From the NCBI GenBank assembly GCA_939791845.1, contig CALNEX010000003.1:1-38318 (forward strand): a stretch of DNA of 38,318 nucleotides, read 5' to 3'. Source of the stretch: an uncultured Mediterranea sp. (GTDB lineage Bacteria; Bacteroidota; Bacteroidia; Bacteroidales; Bacteroidaceae). Below are positions 1 to 8,743 of the stretch, piece after piece. The translations under genes and the position numbers were made by a program. Within the stretch, counting starts at the first letter, position 1. Each line of letters opens with the position of its first letter. Under the pieces are notes generated by a model. That model did no database searches, had not been told where the DNA came from, and worked only from the letters and a program-made list of their open reading frames with translations.

Positions 1-76
1 AGGCTATCTGTACGCCGAAGAAGCCGAAGCTGATGTTCCACAGCTTCCAGAAACTATGGTTGGGTATTTCTTTCAT
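1..76 (-). CDS. MFS sugar transporter, N-terminal fragment
   Basis: Reading the minus strand from the ATG at 76, the first 25 codons give MKEIPNHSFWKLWNISFGFFG and then run off the left edge. This start, with a short polar lead followed by a W-x-x-x-N-x-x-FGFFG entry into the first membrane helix, resembles Bacteroidota MFS transporters of the SLC45/maltose type, which often sit beside malQ. The gene lies downstream of malQ on the same strand, with 160 bases between them that hold an inverted repeat. The context suggests uptake of maltose or maltooligosaccharides across the inner membrane. Only the extreme N-terminus is visible, so family is likely but substrate is inference. Confidence 0.6.
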   Translation of the reverse strand, partial: MKEIPNHSFWKLWNISFGFFGVQIA

Positions 77-109
77 TGGTTTTGGTGTTGTAAATAGGAA
101 TTTAGTTTA

Positions 110-212
110 GGCGCGGATTACGCGGATGGACGCGGATTTATTATTTGTGAAACCATTGGCATTCATAATTCTATGATAAAACTTAATCCGTGAAATCCGT
201 GTAATCCGCGCC
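110..212. repeat. Long inverted repeat built of CGCGGAT units
   Basis: The left arm (110-138) begins GGCGCGGATTACGCGGAT and the right arm (185-212) ends GTGTAATCCGCGCC. The arms pair over about 28 bases with a few mismatches, around a loop of about 46 bases. Each arm is itself built from three copies of a CGCGGAT/CACGGAT unit spaced 10-11 bases apart. The element fills the gap between the malQ stop and the transporter start. There is no T-run, so it is not a classical terminator; it looks like a dispersed REP-like element. Confidence 0.75.
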
Positions 213-236
213 AAAAATCCACCGATAAATTATCAT

Positions 237-2909
237 TTACCGTCCGCTCTCGTCAATCATCTTTCGGATTTTCTCGTTGAAAGCGTCTTGTTTCATCAGG
301 TCCTCCAGCGTGACGTGCATGCGCCAGCGCCAGTAGTGGTGCGGGTTGGCGGGCACGTTGATGCGCTCGATGGCGATGTCGGGGTTGCGCAGCGTCTCGT
401 CCATGGCCGTCCAGTCCTGCCACGTCAGGATGCAGAGCATCGAGGGACTGTAGAGGTGCCGGCGGATGACGTCCTCGCACAGCCAGCCGGGAGCGTGCCG
501 GGGCAGTTCGCCCCAATGCCTCAGCTCGTTGTAGAAGAAGCGGGAAGACTGCATGCGGTCCTCTTCCCACCAGCCGCGGAAGCTGCTCATGTCGTGCGTG
601 CCGATGGTGCACACCGAGCGGAAGGGGTAGGCCCACACGTGTCCGAACTCGTCCTCCGGATGCTTGGGCATGCGCTGGATTTCGAGCGAGAGAATCTGGA
701 GCTGCTCCATCACCCAGGGCACGCAGTCGGGCACCATGCCGAGGTCTTCGCCGCACACCAGCATCTGCGTGGATTGCGTCAGGACGGGGAGCTTCTTCAT
801 CGCCTCGCGATACCAGAAGTCGTTGTGGCGGCGGTAGTAGTAGTCGTTGTAGAGGCGGTTGAAGACGTCCTTCTCCCACGGGTTCAGTTGGCGGTAGACG
901 TAGTCGTTCTGCACGGCGATGCGCGGGTGGTACATCTCCGGGTTGTCGCGGTCGGGGATGAAGAGCACGTCGCTCACCAGGGCGTAGAGTCCCTCCTTCA
1001 AGGCGAGGGTGTCGGCATCGTCCTGTCCGGCGAAGTAGGCTTCAATCTTGCGCTGGGTGTCGAACTCGGGGCGCATCTCGTAGCGGTCGTCGTGCAGGGG
1101 TTGCACGAAAGTGTCGCGCACCATGTTTGCCCGCTGGCCGAACATCTGGTTCAGCATGAAGTCGTTGATGAACGGGCGCGTCATGAAGTCTTTGCGGAAG
1201 TGCAGGCCGTAGCGCTGGATTTCGTCCACGCTCATGGGCAGGGCGGGCACGAACTGGCCGAGCAGGCCATGCACGGAGTGGGTGGGAATCTCCCAGATGC
1301 GGAAGAAGCCCAGGATGTGGTCGATGCGGTAGGCGGAGAAATAGTCGGCCATCTTGCGGAAGCGGCGTTTCCACCACTGGTAGCCGTCTTCTTCCATCAC
1401 GCGCCAGTTGTAGGTGGGCAGTCCCCAGTTCTGTCCCTTGGTGGAGAAGGCGTCGGGGGGCGCTCCGGCTTGTCCGTTCATGTTGAAGTAATACGGCTCC
1501 ACCCAGGCCTCCACGCTCGTGCGGCTGATGCCGATGGGGATGTCTCCCTTGACGATGACGCCCCGTTCGCGGCCGTAGTTGCAGGCGTCCAGCAGCTGGA
1601 TGTGCAGCAGGTATTGCACGAAGCAGTGGAAGGAGGTCTCCGCGTAGGTCTCGCTCTCCGGCGCGCAGAGTTGTTCGGCTATTTCCGTGCGGTAGGTGGC
1701 ATATTCGCCCCATTGGTGGAAGTCGGGTGTCCGGAAGCGGTCGCGCAGGTAGCAGAAGGCGGCATACGGGCGGAGCCACGAGGCGTTCTCCCGATAGAAG
1801 GCCTGGTAGCCTTCGGAGGCGAGCACGGCTTCCTGCTCTTGCTGGAAGACGGCTTTCAGGTAGGCGCGCTTCCAGTGGTTCACTTCTTCATAATCCACCT
1901 GGGGCAGGGCGTTCAGTTCCTGGCGTTTCTGCTCGAAGGCGATGCTGGCCTCGTGGTCGTGCAGGGGCGGTAGCTGGCGCAGGTCCACGAACATCGGGTG
2001 GAAGGCGTAGATGGAGATGGAGCTGTAGGGATAGGAATCCGTCCACGTCTGGGTCATCGTGGTGTCGTTGATGGGGAGCACCTGCACGGCGTGCTGGTGT
2101 GTGTCCGCCGCCCAGCGGATGAAGGTCTTCAGGTCTCCGAAGTCGCCCACGCCATAGCTTCCCTCGGAGCGGAGGGAGAAGATGGGGATGGCGCTTCCCG
2201 CCACTTTGTAGTGCTCGCTGGCGAAGAAGGCTTCTTCTTCCACGCCCACGTAGGTCTCGCCCGGCTGGAGCGCGGGGGGAGCCAGGAAGCGGTTGTCGTG
2301 CGACTCCCATTCGGCTATGCCCTGTCCGTCTTCATCGAGGGTCACATATTTGTATTGGAAGGCGGGGGGCAGGGTGGAGGCGTCCAAGGCCAGTTGCCAC
2401 ACGTTGGGGCGCACCTCCTGCATCCGGAGCGGGGCGGAGGCTCCCCAGTTTCCCAACGCCTTGCAGTTGCCGGACAGGGCCAGCGTGCGGCGTTTCGTGT
2501 TTCCGGCGGGACACAGGACGCGGAGGATGATGCGCGTGTCGCCTGCGGGCTGCGTGAGCGTCTCTCCCGTGCTTTCTTCGCCCGTGTGGCAGAAGGCGGA
2601 GCTGAAGCGGTAGGATTCCGCGGGCAGGTCGCGCCAGGCGTCTTGCAGGAGATAGTGGCGCAAATCATCGTCCACAGGGCAGAACGTGTGCGGGATGGCT
2701 CCGAACTCCACGCGCACGGGGTGCCCGTCCCGGTAGACGGCATAGCGGTAGGAGACAGGAGCATCGGAGTTGGCCGGCCGGAAATGGGCTTGGCCTTGCC
2801 ATACGTTTCCGTCCACGGTGGACAACTCGGCTTCGGGTCCTTCGTTGACAAGGACACGCAGGCTCTCGCCCCACGTGGTGTGATACTGAATTCTGAAGGT
2901 AATTGTCAT
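237..2909 (-). CDS. malQ: 4-alpha-glucanotransferase (amylomaltase), DPE2-like with CBM20 domains
   Basis: Transfers alpha-1,4-glucan segments between maltooligosaccharides, releasing glucose, in the cytoplasmic maltose/starch pathway. The 890-residue protein has N-terminal carbohydrate-binding (CBM20-like) regions over about residues 1-215, the second one clearest (about 125-213). A GH77 barrel follows. Catalytic signatures are visible: YRIDHILGFFRIWE (nucleophile Asp about 530), VCGEDLGM (acid/base Glu about 721) and IGTHDMSS (Asp about 775). Tandem CBM20 plus an insertion in GH77 is the DPE2-like layout. The ORF track starts 22 codons earlier, but the -7 box at 2948-2955 lies inside that extension, so I start at MTITFRIQYHTTW. 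It is divergent from the pullulanase gene, which would make linear substrates for it. Confidence 0.95.
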   Translation of the reverse strand: MTITFRIQYHTTWGESLRVLVNEGPEAELSTVDGNVWQGQAHFRPANSDAPVSYRYAVYRDGHPVRVEFGAIPHTFCPVDDDLRHYLLQDAWRDLPAESYRFSSAFCHTGEESTGETLTQPAGDTRIILRVLCPAGNTKRRTLALSGNCKALGNWGASAPLRMQEVRPNVWQLALDASTLPPAFQYKYVTLDEDGQGIAEWESHDNRFLAPPALQPGETYVGVEEEAFFASEHYKVAGSAIPIFSLRSEGSYGVGDFGDLKTFIRWAADTHQHAVQVLPINDTTMTQTWTDSYPYSSISIYAFHPMFVDLRQLPPLHDHEASIAFEQKRQELNALPQVDYEEVNHWKRAYLKAVFQQEQEAVLASEGYQAFYRENASWLRPYAAFCYLRDRFRTPDFHQWGEYATYRTEIAEQLCAPESETYAETSFHCFVQYLLHIQLLDACNYGRERGVIVKGDIPIGISRTSVEAWVEPYYFNMNGQAGAPPDAFSTKGQNWGLPTYNWRVMEEDGYQWWKRRFRKMADYFSAYRIDHILGFFRIWEIPTHSVHGLLGQFVPALPMSVDEIQRYGLHFRKDFMTRPFINDFMLNQMFGQRANMVRDTFVQPLHDDRYEMRPEFDTQRKIEAYFAGQDDADTLALKEGLYALVSDVLFIPDRDNPEMYHPRIAVQNDYVYRQLNPWEKDVFNRLYNDYYYRRHNDFWYREAMKKLPVLTQSTQMLVCGEDLGMVPDCVPWVMEQLQILSLEIQRMPKHPEDEFGHVWAYPFRSVCTIGTHDMSSFRGWWEEDRMQSSRFFYNELRHWGELPRHAPGWLCEDVIRRHLYSPSMLCILTWQDWTAMDETLRNPDIAIERINVPANPHHYWRWRMHVTLEDLMKQDAFNEKIRKMIDESGR

Positions 2910-2947
2910 AAGTCGTTTCGGTATTAGTAAATTACATAATCGTGACG

Positions 2948-2955
2948 CAAAAGTA
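2948..2955 (-). promoter_or_regulatory. -7 promoter box for malQ
   Basis: On the minus strand the sequence is TACTTTTG, a full match to the Bacteroidota TAnnTTTG element. It would start transcription near 2944, giving a leader of about 35 bases before the malQ ATG at 2909. It excludes the longer ORF start. No clear -33 element was seen. Confidence 0.6.
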
Positions 2956-3250
2956 GCGAGAGAAAAGGGAAACACCCGCGCAAAGAATGAAAATATAAAT
3001 CAATTTAGGCTAAAAACGCCTCCAGAAGCACTTGTGGGGCGGGTTCTCCTGGATGAAAATATAAACGGACGATAGGGCGGGGAGGTGCCGTCAGCATCTG
3101 TTCACGGATGTGAGAAAACGCTGACGGGGCTTCTCCGGGTTTCCATGGATTTGCCCTATCTCTTGACGTTATTTGCTGATACACAGACAGGTGCATAGGA
3201 TGCAGCCTCTATTTTCTTTCTATTTCCGAGGTTATGACGGACAAAGCGTG
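2956..3250. other. Intergenic region between divergent malQ and pullulanase genes
   Basis: About 300 bases without a convincing gene. The 63-codon minus-strand ORF (3005-3196) has no recognisable motif. A 12-base direct repeat, TGAAAATATAAA, occurs at 2988-2999 and 3054-3065, which could be operator half-sites for a maltose regulator, but this is only a guess from its position. Confidence 0.35.
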
Positions 3251-3258
3251 TATCTTTG
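3251..3258 (+). promoter_or_regulatory. -7 promoter box for the pullulanase gene
   Basis: TATCTTTG matches TAnnTTTG exactly. It places the transcription start near 3262 and gives a leader of about 40 bases before the ATG at 3303. It lies inside the ORF track's longer reading frame, which argues that the first 23 codons of that ORF are not translated. Confidence 0.65.
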
Positions 3259-3302
3259 CAGCAAAACTCAAAACTCAATTATCCACATCTAAACGTTTAC
3301 GT

Positions 3303-5297
3303 ATGAAGTTGAAGCACTTGTTGATTTTGCCGGCATTGTCGGTAATGGGATGCCAAGACGTGCAGCCATCCCAAGATGAGTATGACAAGTATCCCGTGCC
3401 GGAAGGCGAATGGGAAGAAATGAACTATGCTCCTGCGGGCACCAAGTTCGCCCTGTGGGCGCCCTCCGCCGAAGAGGTCAGCCTGAAGCTCTATGCCGAG
3501 GGGCTGGGCGGCGAACCTGTCCAAGTCCTCCCGATGAAGGAGGCCGACGGCGGGATGTGGCGCGCCGAGGTATCGGGCGACTTGAACGGCCAGTTCTACA
3601 CCTTTGATGTGAAGGTGGATGGCGCCTGGCTGGGCGACACGCCCGGCGTATGGGCCAAGGCCGTGGGCGTCAATGGAGACCGCGCCGCCATCCTCGACCT
3701 GGACACGACCGACCCCGAAGGCTGGGACAAGGACGTCCGCCCCGAACTGAAAAGCTTTGCAGACATTATTGTTTATGAGATGCACCACCGGGACTTCTCC
3801 ATCGACTCCCTCAGCGGCATCGCGCACCGCGGCAAGTTCCTGGCCCTGACCGAGGAAGGCACCACCTCCGCCCGCGGGCAGAAGACGGGCATCGACCACC
3901 TGAAGGAGCTGGGCGTCACCCACGTGCACATCCTCCCTTCCTTCGATTATTCCTCCGTGGACGAAACCCGCCTCGACCAACCCCAATACAACTGGGGATA
4001 TGACCCCAAGAACTACAATGCCCCCGAAGGCTCTTACTCCACCAATCCCTACGACCCCGCCACGCGCATCCGCGAGTTCAAGCAGATGGTGATGGCCCTG
4101 CACCGGGCGGGCATCCGCGTGGTGATGGACGTGGTGTACAACCATACCGCCGTGACCGACGGCAGCAACTTCGAGCGCACCGTGCCCGGATACTTCTACC
4201 GCCACAAGCCCGACGGCACCTTTGCCGACGCCTCCGGATGCGGCAACGAGACTGCCTCCGAGCGCACCATGATGCGCCGCTACATGGTGGAGAGCGTGAA
4301 GTATTGGGTGGAGGAGTATCACGTGGACGGCTTCCGCTTCGACCTCATGGGCATCCACGACTTGGGGACGATGCGCGCCATCCGCCAAGCCCTGGACGAG
4401 ATAGACCCCACCATCTACGTCTATGGCGAGGGATGGGCCGCCGGCGCTCCCCAGCTTCCCGCGGATTCCTTGGCGATGAAGAACAACATCGGCCGCCTCT
4501 CGCGCATTGCCGCCTTCAGCGACGAGTTCCGCGACAGCCTGCGCGGTCCCTTCGGCAATGACGCGCAAGGCGCTTTCCTGGCCGGACTGAAGGGACACGA
4601 GGCAGGCATACGCTTCGGCTTGGCAGGAGGCGTGGAGCATCCGCAGGCCAACCTCAGCGAGGCGCGCCGCACGCCCAAGTTCTGGGCCAACGAACCCACC
4701 CAGTTCATCAGCTACGTCAGTTGCCACGACGACATGTGCCTGGCCGACCGGTTGAAAGCCACCCTGCCCGATGCGGATGTGGCCGTGCGCAAGGCCCTGC
4801 ACAAGCTGGCGGAGACTGCCGTGCTCACCTCGCAGGGCGTGCCCTTCATCTTCGCGGGCGATGAGGTGATGCGCGACAAGCAAGGCGTACACAATTCCTA
4901 CAACAGCCCCGACAGCATCAACGCCATCCGCTGGGAGCTGAAGCGGGAGAACCGCGACGTGTTCGACTACGTCTGCGGCCTCGTCAAGATGCGCCGCGCC
5001 CACCCCGCTTTCCGCCTGGGCGATGCGAAGTTTGTGCGTGAACACCTGGAGTTCCTGCCCGATACGGAGGACAACGTGGTGGCCTTCCGCCTGAAGGGGC
5101 AGCCCGCGGGCGACACGTGGAAAGACATCACGGTCATCCTCAACGCACGCGACCGCGCCACGAAGGTCAGCCTGCCCGCGGGCACCTGGCAAGTGGTGTG
5201 CCGCGACGGGAGAATCAGTCCCGACCGCGCCCTGGGCACCGTGCAGGGCGGACCCGTGAGCGTCGCCCCGCGCTCGGCGCTGATTGTGCACCAATAA
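3303..5297 (+). CDS. pulA: Type I pullulanase-like GH13 lipoprotein
   Basis: Hydrolyses alpha-1,6 branches in pullulan, glycogen or amylopectin fragments. The 664-residue protein starts with a lipoprotein signal (MKLKHLLILPALSVMGC; acylated Cys about residue 17). A CBM48/E-set region (about 35-130) and a GH13 barrel follow. Motifs visible: the pullulanase-type YNWGYDP (about 229-235), VVYNHT, DGFRFDLMG (nucleophile Asp about 347), YGEGW (acid/base Glu about 376) and SCHDD (Asp about 476/477). A short beta domain ends the protein. Start chosen from the -7 box at 3251 and the signal peptide. It is divergent from malQ, so the two are probably co-induced by alpha-glucans. Whether it faces the periplasm or the cell surface cannot be decided; the residues after Cys (QDVQ) are not a clear surface-export signal. 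Confidence 0.92.
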   Translation: MKLKHLLILPALSVMGCQDVQPSQDEYDKYPVPEGEWEEMNYAPAGTKFALWAPSAEEVSLKLYAEGLGGEPVQVLPMKEADGGMWRAEVSGDLNGQFYTFDVKVDGAWLGDTPGVWAKAVGVNGDRAAILDLDTTDPEGWDKDVRPELKSFADIIVYEMHHRDFSIDSLSGIAHRGKFLALTEEGTTSARGQKTGIDHLKELGVTHVHILPSFDYSSVDETRLDQPQYNWGYDPKNYNAPEGSYSTNPYDPATRIREFKQMVMALHRAGIRVVMDVVYNHTAVTDGSNFERTVPGYFYRHKPDGTFADASGCGNETASERTMMRRYMVESVKYWVEEYHVDGFRFDLMGIHDLGTMRAIRQALDEIDPTIYVYGEGWAAGAPQLPADSLAMKNNIGRLSRIAAFSDEFRDSLRGPFGNDAQGAFLAGLKGHEAGIRFGLAGGVEHPQANLSEARRTPKFWANEPTQFISYVSCHDDMCLADRLKATLPDADVAVRKALHKLAETAVLTSQGVPFIFAGDEVMRDKQGVHNSYNSPDSINAIRWELKRENRDVFDYVCGLVKMRRAHPAFRLGDAKFVREHLEFLPDTEDNVVAFRLKGQPAGDTWKDITVILNARDRATKVSLPAGTWQVVCRDGRISPDRALGTVQGGPVSVAPRSALIVHQ

Positions 5298-5302
5298 CTT
5301 CG

Positions 5303-5371
5303 GGACAATCCTTCACGGAGGCAAGGACAATCCTTCGCAAAGCCCCGGACAATCCCTCGCAAAGGCGGGGG
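5303..5371. repeat. Tandem array, three units, exact 22-bp pitch
   Basis: GGACAATCC begins at 5303, 5325 and 5347, an exact 22-base period, starting 6 bases after the pullulanase stop. The best unit extends to AAGGACAATCCTT, a 5-bp stem with a CAA loop. The 8-10 bases after the conserved block (CYTCRC) diverge between units. The last unit merges into the terminator hairpin, pairing CAATCCC with GGGATTG. Confidence 0.8.
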
Positions 5372-5381
5372 ATTGTTTTTT
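5349..5381 (+). terminator. Rho-independent terminator after the pullulanase gene
   Basis: CAATCCC (5351-5356 region) pairs with GGGATTG (5369-5375) over a loop of about 12 bases, followed directly by TTTTTT. The upstream arm is the last copy of the 22-bp repeat array. Confidence 0.75.
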
Positions 5382-5426
5382 CATCTGATTCGGGCAAAAA
5401 AAGCATGAACTTCCAATGATAATCCT

Positions 5427-5434
5427 TATATTTG
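5427..5434 (+). promoter_or_regulatory. -7 promoter box for the DUF5686 gene
   Basis: TATATTTG matches TAnnTTTG. Transcription would begin near 5438, leaving about 20 bases before the GTG start at 5460. Confidence 0.6.
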
Positions 5435-5459
5435 CCCCCTGTGTTCAAGACCGAAGAAA

Positions 5460-7724
5460 GTGAGACGTATATGCTATATACTCCTGGGGGTGTGCCTCCT
5501 CTTGCCCGCCGCCCTGCACGCCAGGAAACGACAGTCTCCCGTCCCCCCGGACACGCGGGAGGTCAGGGCAGACTCGCTGATGTCCCGCGTCATCTTCTTC
5601 GCCCCGATGTACGAGGAGGCCGTGTCCGCCTACAAGGCAGACCTCTACATCAAGGGACGCATCCATATAAAGAAGCAGAATTTCCTCCTCCGCTTCTGGC
5701 CCAGCATCTTCCGGTTGAGGAAGGGCGTGCGGGAGTATCTGATGGAGACCTGCGGAGAGCTGAACTACACGGCCCCCGACCAGTATGACCAGCGCGTGAC
5801 GGCCACGATGGGCACGGCCTCCGAGTTCTGGGAGATGGACCACCGCCTCCCGGAGTATTTCCACATCAACATATACTCTCCCACGCTGCTCAACGATAAA
5901 CTCATCTCCCCCTTGTCCGCGAAGGCCGACCGGTATTACCGTTACCGGCTGGACTCGGTGTGGGGACCCCGCCACGACCGCACCTACCGCATCAGCTTCA
6001 CCCCCCGCACCAAGAGCTTCCAGCTGGTGGAAGGACATGTGGTGGTGAGTGACAATGTGTGGAGCGTGCGCGAGATGCGCTTCTCGGGACGATCGGAGTG
6101 GTTCAGGTTCAACGTACTGCTCCGCATGGGCGGGGTGGGGAAGGCCGAAGAGTTTCTGCCCCTCAGCTGCGACCTGGAGGGCCGCTTCGGCCTGCTGGGC
6201 AACCAAATCGAGGGACGATACACCGCCCTGCTGGACTATGAGGAAATCACCCCCCGCGCCGACAGGGAGGCCACGCCCCGCCGGGGACGCAGCCGCTACG
6301 ACCTGACGGAGTCCTACGTGCTGCGCTGCGACACCAACGCCCTGGTGCGCGACACAGCCGTCTTCAACGACCTGAGGCCCCTGCCGCTCACCCCCCACGA
6401 GCAAACGGTCTACAAGGACTATTACCTGGCGCAGGACACTCTGCCACGCCGCAGGCGCCGGCGCAGCAAGTCGCTGGAATTCATGGGGCAGGTGGGCGAC
6501 CTCCTCATCAGTGACTACACCCTGAAGCTGGCCAAGGTGGGGAGCGTGCGATGCTCGCCGCTCATCAACCCCCTGCTCGTGAGCTACAGCGGCTCCAACG
6601 GCTTCTCCTACCGGCAGGAGTTCAAGTACAACCGCCTCTTCCCGGGCGACCGCCTCCTGCGCGTCGTGCCCAAGATGGGATACAACTTCACCCGGAAGGA
6701 ATTCTACTGGTCACTCGATACAGACTTCGACTACTGGCCCCAGAAGCGGGCGGCCTTCCACATCAATGTGGGCAACGGAAACCGCATATACAACAGCCGC
6801 GTGCTCGAGGACCTCAAGGCCATGCCGGACAGCATCTTCGACTTCGACCAGATACACCTGGACTACTTCAAGGACCTCTACTTCCGCCTGCGCCACACCT
6901 GGGAGATTGTCAACGGCCTGACACTGGACCTGGGCATCTCCATCCACCGCCGCACGGAGGCCGAGCGCAGCAACTTCGAGTACGTCTACCCGGAGACCCC
7001 GCCCGTCAAGTCCCTCGGAAAGGCCGACGGCGGCACCCCCGGCTCGCCCTCCGCCATACCGGCGTTCGACCCCGCGCTGCTCAACCGCTTCCGCCATTCC
7101 TACAACAGCTTCGCGCCGCGCGTCGTCCTCACGTGGAGGCCCGGCCAATACTACTACATGGACGGCAGGCGCAAGGTGAACCTGCACTCCAACCTCCCCA
7201 GCGTCTCCGTCGACTGGGAGCGGGGCATCGCGGGAGTCCTGCCCAACTCCGGCTCCTACGAACGCTTCGAGGTGGACTTCCAGCACAAGCTGCCCCTGGG
7301 GCCGATGAGGACCCTGTATTACCGCATGGGATGGGGAAAGTTCACCGACCAGGACGACATCTACTTCGTGGACTTTGCCAACCTGACCCGCCACAACCTG
7401 CCCGTGGGGTGGAACGACGAGATAGGCGGCGTCTTCCAGCTGCTGGACGGGCGGTGGTACAACTCCTCGCGCGAGTACCTCCGCGGCCACCTGACCTACG
7501 AGGCGCCCTTCCTCCTCCTGCCACACCTGATGAAGTACACCCAGTATGTGCTGAACGAGCGCCTCTACCTCAACGCGCTGGCCGTCCCGCACCTCAAGCC
7601 CTACCTGGAGGCGGGCTACGGCGTCGGCACACACGTATTCGACTTCGGCGTCTTTGTAAGCTTTGCCAATTGGAAATACCAGGAAGTGGGATGCAAGTTC
7701 ACCTTCGAGTTGTTCAACCGCTGA
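5460..7724 (+). CDS. DUF5686-type outer-membrane beta-barrel protein
   Basis: A 754-residue protein with a GTG start and a clear signal peptide (MRRICYILLGVCLLLPAALHA). A long N-terminal soluble half (about 40-330) is followed by a C-terminal half rich in alternating aromatic/polar strands typical of an outer-membrane barrel. It ends in FELFNR with a penultimate-region aromatic. The pattern (DSLMSRVIFFAPMYEEAVSAYKADLYIKG near the N-terminus) is that of the Bacteroidota DUF5686 family, whose function is not established. The usual carboxypeptidase-like N-terminal beta-sandwich seems to be missing, so this would be a short member. It has its own promoter and sits alone between a terminator and a convergent gene. 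Family call fairly sure; role unknown. Confidence 0.75.
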   Translation: MRRICYILLGVCLLLPAALHARKRQSPVPPDTREVRADSLMSRVIFFAPMYEEAVSAYKADLYIKGRIHIKKQNFLLRFWPSIFRLRKGVREYLMETCGELNYTAPDQYDQRVTATMGTASEFWEMDHRLPEYFHINIYSPTLLNDKLISPLSAKADRYYRYRLDSVWGPRHDRTYRISFTPRTKSFQLVEGHVVVSDNVWSVREMRFSGRSEWFRFNVLLRMGGVGKAEEFLPLSCDLEGRFGLLGNQIEGRYTALLDYEEITPRADREATPRRGRSRYDLTESYVLRCDTNALVRDTAVFNDLRPLPLTPHEQTVYKDYYLAQDTLPRRRRRRSKSLEFMGQVGDLLISDYTLKLAKVGSVRCSPLINPLLVSYSGSNGFSYRQEFKYNRLFPGDRLLRVVPKMGYNFTRKEFYWSLDTDFDYWPQKRAAFHINVGNGNRIYNSRVLEDLKAMPDSIFDFDQIHLDYFKDLYFRLRHTWEIVNGLTLDLGISIHRRTEAERSNFEYVYPETPPVKSLGKADGGTPGSPSAIPAFDPALLNRFRHSYNSFAPRVVLTWRPGQYYYMDGRRKVNLHSNLPSVSVDWERGIAGVLPNSGSYERFEVDFQHKLPLGPMRTLYYRMGWGKFTDQDDIYFVDFANLTRHNLPVGWNDEIGGVFQLLDGRWYNSSREYLRGHLTYEAPFLLLPHLMKYTQYVLNERLYLNALAVPHLKPYLEAGYGVGTHVFDFGVFVSFANWKYQEVGCKFTFELFNR

Positions 7725-7750
7725 CGCGGGAGCCCGCGCCGCCCGCCCCC

Positions 7751-8737
7751 TCAGTCGTGGAGCCAGCTCAGCAGGCGGTTCAGCCAGCCCCACCTCAGGC
7801 GGAACCACCGGCGGGTGCTGGTCTGCCGTCCGCCGAAGCGCAGCACGAACTCGCGGTAGCCATGACGGTGGAAGGGCAGCCCCACGTCCATGTATTCCAG
7901 GTGACGGTACCCGCGTTGGCGGGCGTCCACCAGGGCATGCCACACGGCCAGAATCCCCGGATACTGGCGCAGGTACGTCTTGCGCATCCCGCCGGAGAAC
8001 CACAGGTAGGCCGTGCTGCCGGAGTAGACACACACGCTGCCCCCGATGATGCGCCCGCGGTAGGTGACTATGAAGATGCGGCTCCGCTCGCCCTCCGTCA
8101 GCCAATGCTCCAACTCGCGGAAGAAGCGCAGGCTGGGGAAGTGGCGCCGCACCTTGAAGGAGTACACCCTGTGCAGCATCCGCGCGAAGGCCTGTATCTC
8201 CGCCGGGTCGTGCGTCTCGCGCACCTCCGCCCCGTTCTGCAGGCCCTTGCGTATCTGGCGCAGGCGCGAGGCGCTGAACCGCTTCTCCGGCGGAAGGGTG
8301 CCGTGCAGCGAGTTGCGCACCCTGAGCCAGTTGACGGGGAAATACCCTTGGTGGCGGAACAGCCGGTAGCCGAACTTCGCGTCGTCCAGGTTGCGGAACT
8401 CGATGAGGAAAGACCGCCGGGCCGCCTCCGTCGTCAGCGCGGACAAGAGTTCAGCAAAGACAGGCTCACGCTCGTCGGCAGGGCAGAAGTACTCCCCCGT
8501 GCCATACACCTCGCAGCGGCGGATGAAGGCAGGGGGCGTGAGCCGCACGCTCCGGCGGACGACGCCCAGCAACTTGCCCGCCACCGCGCCGCCTTCACCG
8601 CGGGCAACGGCCAGCAAGGGGCTGTAGCCGGGCGTGGAGGCATACAGGCGGAACAGTCCCGAGGAATGGAAGAGGTCCGTCCCGGGCAGGTCGGGAGGCG
8701 GGCTCTTGCGGCGGTATATGGTAACTTGCAAAGCCAT
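7751..8737 (-). CDS. GNAT-fold acyltransferase (FemAB/Acetyltransf_6-like)
   Basis: The protein is 328 residues from MALQVTIYRRKS. The C-terminal half has a GNAT-type core: a strand ending IFIVTYRGRIIGGSVCVYSG, then AYLWFSGG, and LAVWHALVDARQRGYRHLEYMD. This matches Bacteroidota acetyltransferases of the FemAB-like, double-GNAT kind. Substrate unknown; peptidoglycan, lipid or polysaccharide acylation are possible. It converges on the DUF5686 gene (27 bases apart) and is divergent from the nitroreductase operon. The ORF track start (8824) lies upstream of the -7 box at 8744-8751, so the ATG at 8737 is preferred. That places the start only 6 bases from the box, so the mRNA may be nearly leaderless. 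Confidence 0.75.
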   Translation of the reverse strand: MALQVTIYRRKSPPPDLPGTDLFHSSGLFRLYASTPGYSPLLAVARGEGGAVAGKLLGVVRRSVRLTPPAFIRRCEVYGTGEYFCPADEREPVFAELLSALTTEAARRSFLIEFRNLDDAKFGYRLFRHQGYFPVNWLRVRNSLHGTLPPEKRFSASRLRQIRKGLQNGAEVRETHDPAEIQAFARMLHRVYSFKVRRHFPSLRFFRELEHWLTEGERSRIFIVTYRGRIIGGSVCVYSGSTAYLWFSGGMRKTYLRQYPGILAVWHALVDARQRGYRHLEYMDVGLPFHRHGYREFVLRFGGRQTSTRRWFRLRWGWLNRLLSWLHD

Positions 8738-8743
8738 CGGCCG

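Noticed and set aside
288-1973. 561-codon plus-strand ORF
   Set aside because: Antisense shadow of malQ; translation is low-complexity V/H/L-rich, and the minus frame has clear GH77 motifs.
3005-3196. 63-codon minus-strand ORF between malQ and the pullulanase gene
   Set aside because: No motif, no promoter or conservation evidence, and it lies in a regulatory gap.
3297-5294. 665-codon minus-strand ORF
   Set aside because: Exact antisense of the pullulanase gene; caused by high GC3. No domain recognisable.
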